NCBI GenBank assembly: GCA_964528315.1
Contig: CAZGRO010000014.1
Location: 1 to 18,223, forward strand
DNA length: 18,223 bases
From: JALHTG01 sp964528315
GTDB taxonomy: Archaea; Thermoproteota; Bathyarchaeia; 40CM-2-53-6; JALHTG01
Direction of reading: 5' to 3'
In this document: in pieces, positions 7,575-12,446 of the stretch
Layout: every line of letters starts with the position of its first letter
How positions within the stretch are numbered: the stretch's first letter is position 1
Position numbers and translations under genes: made by a program
The notes under the pieces: generated by a model
What the model was told of the DNA's origin: nothing
The model's database searches: none
The model's input: only the letters and a program-made list of their open reading frames with translations

Positions 7575-7611
7575 CTAGACCGTGGGAATTGCATCCATCA
7601 ACTCAAGGCTA

Positions 7612-8078
7612 ATGAGAACAGATCGAATAACCAGCGCGCGCAAGCACTCTTACTCTGATATCTTAGCGGCTCGAAAGGCAAGCGATCAGCCCAAGACAGA
7701 TGATGCGATCAGTCTGGCCGCGTGCGAGATAGCATTGAGACTCGTATGCAAAGCCTTAGTGGCGCCTAATCGCTCAGGAACGACAGCCGGAGGAGTCTCA
7801 AGATATAGGCCTCCTTTTCCCATAGTCGCCCTAGCAGAGAGTGAACGCACCGCAAATCAGTTAGCAGCCTCATGGGAAGTCCAACCATATATGATAGATG
7901 GAATGGGAGACCATATGGAGGTCTTTGAGGAGGCAGAGAAGCTGCTGTCAAGATGGGGCTTGCAGGTGAAGGGGAAACGCTTGTAATTGTGGGAGGAGAC
8001 TGGGCAAGTCCTCAAGGAACAACCACTCTCTTGAAAGTGCACACTGTCTTGAACAGAGACGAACCCTCTAGGAACTAA
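7612..8078 (+). pseudogene. Stand-alone pyruvate kinase C-terminal domain protein, frameshifted
   Basis: Up to 7986 the frame gives DDAISLAACEIALRL, ALVAPNRSGTTAGGVSRYRP and PIVALAESERTANQL, the allosteric/C-terminal domain of pyruvate kinase (PF02887). The end of that domain (GLAGEGETLVIVGGDWASPQ, then GTTTLLKVHTV) is encoded in the next frame to TAA at 8076-8078. The switch lies at GGGG 7955-7958: one extra G would give Trp-Gly-Leu and restore a single ORF. No N-terminal kinase barrel precedes it, because the Fe-ADH gene runs the other way, so this is a stand-alone PK-C domain, a known small-protein type of unknown function. ATG 7612 is preferred over GTG 7582 because of the TATA spacing. 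A sequencing indel is as likely as a true pseudogene. Confidence 0.75.
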
Positions 8079-8198
8079 GCTCCTGGGTACGCTTGATCGT
8101 AAGATGACCCTTGCTGATGACTGGGCTGGGTGCCATTCTAACTCGCCCCAGCAGCTGCGTGGAGCCCCGGGCGGGAATTGAACCCGCGGCCTTCGCCT

Positions 8199-8212
8199 CG
8201 TTGTCCTTTGGT
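8199..8212 (-). other. tRNA-Thr canonical anticodon-loop intron (14 nt, 37/38)
   Basis: The intron lies at the canonical archaeal position one base 3' of the anticodon. Bulges TA^A and CG^A flank a central helix TTGG/ACAA with three pairs and one G-A mismatch. The interior is a minimal CC/GG stem with an AAA loop. The BHB is relaxed but the location is standard. Confidence 0.82.
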
Positions 8213-8227
8213 TACCAAGGCGGCGCT

Positions 8228-8243
8228 CTTGGCGCTCGTTATT
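8228..8243 (-). other. tRNA-Thr D-arm intron (16 nt, about 22/23)
   Basis: Bulges AG^A (8245-8243) and AG^A (8229-8227) flank the central helix TGGT (8249-8246)/GCCA (8233-8230), 4 bp with one G-U. The interior loop has no stem. Repeated GA at both ends lets the cut slide by one base without changing the mature tRNA. The intron contains GAGCGCC, a direct repeat of the following exon. Confidence 0.8.
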
Positions 8244-8290
8244 CTACCAGGCTGAGCCACCGGGGCTGAAATCTTGCACGACCTGTCACG

Positions 8291-8298
8291 TTATTTAA
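8291..8298 (-). promoter_or_regulatory. TATA box for tRNA-Thr
   Basis: TTAAATAA on the minus strand, preceded by GG, lies 25-32 nt upstream of the tRNA 5' end at 8266. This is ideal spacing for an archaeal promoter. Confidence 0.75.
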
Positions 8299-8479
8299 CC
8301 TTTGTTTGAGATAGCGGCCAAAGAGCATGTATGCGCTAAGGGTTGGATCGCAACAGCTGTCTGATTGGTCATTGGGGCACGATATTTGTGAATTCCACAA
8401 ATGACTCTGGTTGAACATGTGATTTGCCATTGAAATGGTCACGGTCACAATGAGGGACTGCCGCGATTGCCAACTTCGG

Positions 8480-8490
8480 AAAGGCTTAAG
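8480..8490 (+). promoter_or_regulatory. BRE/TATA element of zinc-ribbon paralogue 1
   Basis: AAAGGCTTAAG lies 57 nt upstream of the TTG start at 8547. The same 11 bases occur, inverted, 51 nt upstream of paralogue 3 on the minus strand (11441-11451), suggesting a common promoter type for the two genes. Confidence 0.55.
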
Positions 8491-8546
8491 TGTCGATCTT
8501 GGCGATAACGTATCACTTAACGGTTGAAACCATAGGAGGATAATCG

Positions 8547-9098
8547 TTGCCCAAGAAATGTCCAGAATGTGGAGCAGACAATAGGGATGACGCAGTATAC
8601 TGCTCAAGCTGCGGTATCCAGATAGCGGCTCCTCCACCAGCACCAGTACCTGTACCAGTTGCAAGACCAATGCCACCGCCACCTGCACGGGTGCCGCCTG
8701 TCGTAATGGCGCCGCCAATGCCTTCTGTTCTTCCATTGCCACCTCCGCCGAGACCAATTTGGGGCACTTTGATCACCATAGCAGCAGGAATACTAGTGAT
8801 AGTCGGGGTCATAGCAGCATACATCTACACGCCATCGTCAGATCTTGTCCTGTACCTGCTCAGAATCATGCTACCGACAGCAACCGATGCTGCACGAATG
8901 AGCGTGGCAGCTGTTCTAGGCGTGGTTCTGTCCTTTGCGCTCCTGCTTGCCGGATTCCTGATGTACCAAGGATATGGGACATTCGGCGGAATCATAGGCT
9001 TCCTGTGCGCGATCATCAGCATCGTGATTGGTGGCGGATTCCTAGCCGGATTCACCTTAGGAATCATAGGATCGTTCCTGGCGATAATGCGAAAGTAA
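8547..9098 (+). CDS. Zinc-ribbon, proline-rich linker, multi-pass membrane protein (paralogue 1)
   Basis: The 183-residue protein has an N-terminal zinc ribbon (C5, C8, C19, C22; KKCPECGADNRDDAVYCSSCG) and a Pro/Ala/Val linker (about 28-70). Membrane segments follow at about 72-94, 118-140 and a long Gly-rich stretch 146-181 likely spanning twice (GGGFLAGFTLGIIGSFLAIMRK). The ribbon spacing and the C-terminal GIIGxxLAxxxK ending recur in the genes at 9253 and 10926, so the three are paralogues. The TTG start has an excellent AGGAGG seven bases upstream (8534-8539). The function is unknown; such proteins are widespread in archaea and named only zinc ribbon domain-containing protein. The ribbon would face the cytosol if the first segment is N-in. 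Confidence 0.85.
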   Translation: MPKKCPECGADNRDDAVYCSSCGIQIAAPPPAPVPVPVARPMPPPPARVPPVVMAPPMPSVLPLPPPPRPIWGTLITIAAGILVIVGVIAAYIYTPSSDLVLYLLRIMLPTATDAARMSVAAVLGVVLSFALLLAGFLMYQGYGTFGGIIGFLCAIISIVIGGGFLAGFTLGIIGSFLAIMRK

Positions 9099-9100
9099 CT

Positions 9101-9122
9101 GCTCTTTTTTCTCCCCTCTTTT
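9101..9122 (+). terminator. Pyrimidine-rich terminator after paralogue 1
   Basis: CTCTTTTTTCTCCCCTCTTTTC starts within a few bases of the stop codon at 9098. A T6 and a T4 run without a stem are typical of archaeal U-tract termination. It implies paralogue 2 has its own promoter, and one is seen at 9208-9216. Confidence 0.6.
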
Positions 9123-9207
9123 CGGCAGCGTTAACAGCGGAGTTGCTATTGGGCTCGTCTAGAGGACCACTATTCTCAGAGTCATAGCACGTTTCTTTAA
9201 GGCTAGA

Positions 9208-9216
9208 TTAAATATA
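9208..9216 (+). promoter_or_regulatory. TATA box of zinc-ribbon paralogue 2
   Basis: TTAAATATA lies about 37-45 nt upstream of the ATG at 9253, giving a leader of about 12-18 nt. Confidence 0.6.
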
Positions 9217-9252
9217 GGCATCAGCCATAACTTAACCTCTGGCGGGACCGTC

Positions 9253-9759
9253 ATGGTCAAAAGATGTCTCGAATGTGGTTATGATAATAGCGACACGGCA
9301 GAGGTCTGTGTCGGTTGTGCATCACCGCTTATTGAGGTAGAGACTGGGAAGGGCCCCCCGACAATGGATGTCCCTCCTGGGTCTGGAGCCATAAGACCTG
9401 GTCTTGACAGTCTCAGGATTCGTGGGCCTCCTCGAGCCAAGATCAGCTTCGGGCTGTGCCTGATCGCAACATTACTCGTGACGGTGAATGCTGTTCTGGC
9501 GGGTTTGGCGGGAGTATCTGTTCCTGTTCCGGTATGGATTCTTCCTCTAACCTTTTCCAACATACAGGCAGATTCTGTGGGATTGGTTGTAGGGTTTGGT
9601 ATGTTGATTGGTTCCATCCTTATCTTGGCAAGGCGAGAGATCTACGGAAGTGGCTTCATCATTGCTCTCAGCCTCATCAGCCTTGGTATCGGAGGCGGCT
9701 TCATGATTGGCTTTCTTATCGGAATCATCGGGGCCCTTCTTGCATTGCTCAAGAAATGA
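9253..9759 (+). CDS. Zinc-ribbon membrane protein (paralogue 2)
   Basis: The 168-residue protein has the same ribbon spacing as paralogue 1 (C5, C8, C19, C22; KRCLECGYDNSDTAEVCVGC) and a linker to about residue 70. Hydrophobic segments lie at about 72-92, 94-112, 117-132 and 137-166. The last reads GIGGGFMIGFLIGIIGALLALLKK and aligns directly with the end of paralogue 1. It has no enzymatic motif. The ATG start follows a strong TATA box. The function is unknown; the conserved glycine-rich end suggests helix packing or oligomerisation (inference). Confidence 0.83.
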   Translation: MVKRCLECGYDNSDTAEVCVGCASPLIEVETGKGPPTMDVPPGSGAIRPGLDSLRIRGPPRAKISFGLCLIATLLVTVNAVLAGLAGVSVPVPVWILPLTFSNIQADSVGLVVGFGMLIGSILILARREIYGSGFIIALSLISLGIGGGFMIGFLIGIIGALLALLKK

Positions 9760-9799
9760 GATGGCTGCGAAATTCTTATGTGTCCAAAACGGGTAGCTT

Positions 9800-10033
9800 G
9801 TGAGTGGTGTTCAAATGCCTTGGATGTATGATCTGACGTATGGCTGGGTTTGGGTAGAGGAGACAGCTCCGCGTTACTACACGCAGGTACCGCACTATCA
9901 GATCTATAGCGCATATCACTACTGGACTCCCTTGCCTCAACCGCCTAAACTTTGTCGGTATTGTGGGGAGTCACTCGTTTGGGTGCCCTCCTATCAGCGC
10001 TGGTGGTGCACCAAGTGCCTCAAGTACCGATGA
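9800..10033 (+). CDS. Small aromatic-rich protein with C-terminal zinc ribbon
   Basis: The 77-residue protein (GTG start) or 72-residue protein (ATG 9815 start) is very rich in Trp and Tyr in its first 45 residues. It ends in a zinc ribbon: C52-R-Y-C55 and C70-T-K-C73 with a WVPSYQRWW hairpin between. A TATA-like CTTATG lies at about 9774-9780, so the transcript would begin near 9800-9805, allowing a leaderless GTG or a short-leader ATG. No membrane segment is predicted. It sits between membrane zinc-ribbon paralogue 2 and another membrane protein, so it may belong to the same system. The ribbon is at the C-terminus here, unlike the neighbours. Function unknown. Confidence 0.65.
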   Translation: MSGVQMPWMYDLTYGWVWVEETAPRYYTQVPHYQIYSAYHYWTPLPQPPKLCRYCGESLVWVPSYQRWWCTKCLKYR

Positions 10034-10171
10034 AATGAGCCAAGAATGTGGCTTTGAGCTGATTTCGCAACAAAAGATGCTGTATGAAGCCGCATCTAAG
10101 CTCGTACAGCGACATGGTCTTTATATGTGCAACTGGGAACACCTAGTGAGCCGAGTCTAAGTGATGAATCT

Positions 10172-10630
10172 ATGTCTGTGAGACCACCGGAAGTCTGGGC
10201 GGCACATGAGTACGCAGTCATAGGGTCTATCTTCTTCTTCCTCTTCACAGTCCTGCCGCTTCTCGCGATTTCGGTATTCTTGGTCTTTGATGCCCCGTTG
10301 GTCCTCTGGTATTTCACACTGTGGACGGGACTGGTGATTCCGCCCGCGTGGGTTGTCCCAATAACGATGGGCGCCGGACTCTTCGCGCTCGTAATCATCT
10401 TGATCTTCATAGGCGCGTACCTAACCACCGTGAAAAGAATAGATGACGGATTATACGAGGCTGCGAAGACTCCATGTCTGATAATGGGAATCCTCGGCCT
10501 GCTCGTTGGTCTGGTTGTTGCTGGAATCTTCTACATGATGGCGTACACTAAGCTCGGAGAAGTGATTCTGAGGTACGGCCCGGTCGCGAGCCGAACCGTC
10601 CTGACACCTGTCGGACTTAGCACAACCTGA
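10172..10630 (+). CDS. Four-helix membrane protein of unknown function
   Basis: The 152-residue protein has about four hydrophobic segments: near residues 13-38 (IGSIFFFLFTVLPLLAISVF), 42-62, 64-90 (ITMGAGLFALVIILIFIGAY) and 108-132. A short charged loop VKRIDDGLYEAAKTP precedes the last. No cysteine ribbon or catalytic motif is seen. ATG 10172 is chosen over GTG 10127 because a TATA-like CTTTATATG at 10114-10122 would put transcription initiation downstream of 10127. The gene lies within the zinc-ribbon membrane-protein island on the same strand as paralogues 1 and 2, but it is not visibly homologous to them. Confidence 0.72.
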   Translation: MSVRPPEVWAAHEYAVIGSIFFFLFTVLPLLAISVFLVFDAPLVLWYFTLWTGLVIPPAWVVPITMGAGLFALVIILIFIGAYLTTVKRIDDGLYEAAKTPCLIMGILGLLVGLVVAGIFYMMAYTKLGEVILRYGPVASRTVLTPVGLSTT

Positions 10631-10904
10631 GCATTAACACTAGAATCAGGAGTAATGCAGACTATCTTCTTGGACAGATTCACTGTTACGCCCAGTACCG
10701 GAGACAGACAGTTACGTCTGATTGGTCACTTGTAGTATGCGATATTCGAGGTTCTGTAGTTCACACTATTGATTCAGAGAGAACGCCGCACGAACGATTA
10801 TGTCACTCGACATCGACATCGGAAACGGGTCAGCTAGAGATGTTGAGTCTTGTCTGTTCTTAACAGACCTGTCGGTGAGTGACGCTCTCCCGAAGAAGGG
10901 TTCC
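10631..10904. other. Non-coding spacer with a repeat shared with 8359-8395
   Basis: No ORF or RNA gene was recognised. The segment GTCTGATTGGTCA (10716-10728) followed by CGATATT (10740-10746) recurs at 8359-8371 and 8380-8386. It is preceded here by a small CAGAC/GTCTG stem. See findings. Confidence 0.4.
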
Positions 10905-10917
10905 TCGAAAAAAGGAT
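10904..10917 (-). terminator. U-tract terminator of zinc-ribbon paralogue 3
   Basis: The minus strand carries a T6 run (10913-10908) about 13 nt past the stop codon at 10926, consistent with archaeal oligo-U termination. Confidence 0.5.
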
Positions 10918-10925
10918 GAGATATG

Positions 10926-11390
10926 CTACTTTCTCAGGACAGCCATCAATCCGCCGAGCAAGCCGAGAATCGTTCCGAATATGAGTCCGCCAAGAACCAT
11001 TATGGCCAAGATCGAGAAGACTATTGCCAGTATACCTCCAATAGGCTCGTAGCCCGGCATGTAGATGAGCACTGAACTCATGATAACGAAGAGTCCAAGC
11101 ACGATTCCTGTCGCCACCAGAGCCCATGTAGGCAGAACCGGCGGGCCCCACGGAAGGGAAATCCCAAGGAATGTCAAGACCCATGGGAGTATCAGTGAAC
11201 CGAGGATTATTAGAAAGCCGCCTATGATCGTCATCACGAATCCGATACTCGCCCGAGATGCTAGCTCAGCAGTCGCAGGTCTACCTGCAAGAACTCCCGG
11301 TCTAGCCCCACTAAGTCTTGTTCCGCAACTGGAGCAAAAGATGGCGTTGTCCTCATTGTCGGCGTTGCATCGAAGGCATTTCTTAACCAT
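10926..11390 (-). CDS. Zinc-ribbon membrane protein (paralogue 3)
   Basis: The 154-residue protein has an N-terminal ribbon with the paralogue spacing (C5, C8, C19, C22; KKCLRCNADNEDNAIFCSSCG). A shorter linker leads to about four hydrophobic segments (residues about 48-76, 87-110, 115-135, 136-151), ending GLIFGTILGLLGGLMAVLRK. It is clearly the same family as the genes at 8547 and 9253 but on the opposite strand, so the island is not one operon. The ATG is well supported by GGAGG eight bases upstream on the minus strand and by the AAAGGCTTAAG promoter at 11441-11451. Function unknown. Confidence 0.85.
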   Translation of the reverse strand: MVKKCLRCNADNEDNAIFCSSCGTRLSGARPGVLAGRPATAELASRASIGFVMTIIGGFLIILGSLILPWVLTFLGISLPWGPPVLPTWALVATGIVLGLFVIMSSVLIYMPGYEPIGGILAIVFSILAIMVLGGLIFGTILGLLGGLMAVLRK

Positions 11391-11440
11391 TAATTTTCCT
11401 CCAAGCCTCTTGAGAAGCTACTAACTGGATTTGGTCTATT

Positions 11441-11452
11441 CTTAAGCCTTTT
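11441..11452 (-). promoter_or_regulatory. BRE/TATA element of zinc-ribbon paralogue 3
   Basis: AAAAGGCTTAAG on the minus strand lies 51 nt upstream of the ATG at 11390. It matches the element at 8480-8490 upstream of paralogue 1 over 11 bases. Confidence 0.55.
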
Positions 11453-11684
11453 CCATGATTCTGCATAAAATCAGCACCCTCAATCCCCCGTTTAGAGCCG
11501 TACATGATGCTATTCCCAGTATTGAGGCAAATTTCGGTCCAAAAGAGCACCTTGGAGAAGCCCCTCAAGATTTCTTGACGTGAACTACACGGAAATGGAG
11601 CACAAGAAAAAGCTGAAGGCACGATCCATGCCCGGCAGGAAGCATATTAGGTAGAGCAAGAGCATCTTGATTCGGTCAATTACG

Positions 11685-12338
11685 ATGATACAAGCTCAAT
11701 GCGCAAAATGCGAGGCCAAGCTGTGTCGAACAGAGAAGCCCGAGAGCAGCACCTTGCCCACCTTCTGCCCCATCAAGAACTCAAGAGAATTGATTCAAAG
11801 GGCATTAGATAGATACGAGAACAGCGACTTGAAGCGACTGTATCTTAGCTCCACGATCGGCGAAAAGGAAAGCTATGAGAAGGTGCGAGGAGTCCGCATG
11901 GCCGTCCGGCCGAGAATACGGGAAATGGCGGAACTTGCGAAACGCATGAATATGAAGAACATAGGAATGGCATTCTGTGCCGGCCTGAGCGACGAGGCAA
12001 GGAAAGCGGTGGAAATCCTTGAAGGCCATGGACTTGTGGTCCACTCTGTCTGCTGCAAGTGCGGCGCAGTGGACAAGATCAAACTGGGCGTACCTAAGGA
12101 ACACAAGATAGCCGATCCCGAGAAGTTCGAAGCGGCGTGCAATCCGCTGGTTCAGGCCGAGATCCTGAACAACTCTGGAACCGGTTTCAACATCATAGTT
12201 GGGCTTTGCGTCGGCCACGACATGTTATTCACATCTGCCTCGAAAACTCCTGTTACAACATTGATCGCGAAGGACAGAGTTACGGGGCATAATCCTCTTG
12301 CGAGCTTCTACTCTCGATATCACAAGGGCCTGGTATGA
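11685..12338 (+). CDS. DUF1847 family predicted metal-binding protein
   Basis: The 217-residue protein matches the DUF1847 family (PF08901, COG4887). An N-terminal Cys cluster (C6, C9, C14, C28: QCAKCEAKLC...FCPIKN) is followed by MNMKNIGMAFCAGLSDEARKA. HSVCCKCG and the GLCVGHDMLFTSASKTPVTTLIAKDR ending then follow, all typical of the family. It is cytosolic, with no membrane segment. The cysteines suggest an Fe-S cluster or zinc; the biochemical role is undescribed. ATG 11685 is preferred to an in-frame TTG at 11667 because a TATA-like CATATTAGG lies at about 11643-11651, roughly 40 nt before the ATG. It is convergent with the AOR gene. Confidence 0.85.
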   Translation: MIQAQCAKCEAKLCRTEKPESSTLPTFCPIKNSRELIQRALDRYENSDLKRLYLSSTIGEKESYEKVRGVRMAVRPRIREMAELAKRMNMKNIGMAFCAGLSDEARKAVEILEGHGLVVHSVCCKCGAVDKIKLGVPKEHKIADPEKFEAACNPLVQAEILNNSGTGFNIIVGLCVGHDMLFTSASKTPVTTLIAKDRVTGHNPLASFYSRYHKGLV

Positions 12339-12407
12339 AATCCTGCGTGAAGCTGAGCTGCATCTGTCATGTTGACGGAAGCGGAATTCATTTCCACATC
12401 AAATAGC

Positions 12408-12425
12408 AGAATGAAAGAAAAGGGA
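12408..12425 (-). terminator. U-rich terminator of the AOR gene
   Basis: The minus strand reads CCCTTTTCTTTCATTC about 22 nt past the AOR stop, a plausible archaeal U-tract signal without a stem. Confidence 0.4.
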
Positions 12426-12446
12426 AGCCTCAGCTAATCCTCGGGT

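Larger units (their letters stand above)
8160..8266 (-). tRNA. tRNA-Thr(GGT) with two introns and encoded CCA
   Basis: From 8266 on the minus strand, acceptor GCCCCGG pairs perfectly with CCGGGGC. The discriminator is T8163 and CCA is encoded (8162-8160). The T-arm is GCGGG-TTCAATT-CCCGC. Anticodon loop TTGGTAA (anticodon GGT) is split after position 37 by a 14-nt intron. A second 16-nt intron splits the D-arm, which without it reads GCTC-AGCCTGGTA-GAGC. Mature length is 74 nt plus CCA. The anticodon stem is CCGCC/GGCGA, with one C-A mismatch at the 27-43 pair. Both introns are needed to recover a normal cloverleaf. GGT reads Thr ACC and ACU codons. Confidence 0.92.

Noticed and set aside
7951..7960. 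Programmed -1 frameshift in the PK-C-like gene
   Set aside because: The site lacks a canonical X-XXY-YYZ slippery heptamer and no following pseudoknot was apparent. A one-base G-run deletion explains it more simply.
8121..8155. Hairpin GCTGGG/CCCAGC downstream of the tRNA-Thr and PK-C genes
   Set aside because: The stem is short with a wide loop and has no adjacent T-run, so it cannot be called a terminator with confidence.
8239..8757. Long minus-strand ORF (172 codons) across the tRNA-Thr and the zinc-ribbon gene
   Set aside because: It overlaps a confident tRNA and lies antisense to the well-supported paralogue 1. Its Ala/Val/Gln-rich start mirrors the proline-rich linker on the other strand.
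11383..11622. Minus-strand ORF of 79 codons upstream of paralogue 3
   Set aside because: No family features and no ribosome-binding site. It spans the paralogue 3 promoter and its end overlaps the start of that gene.
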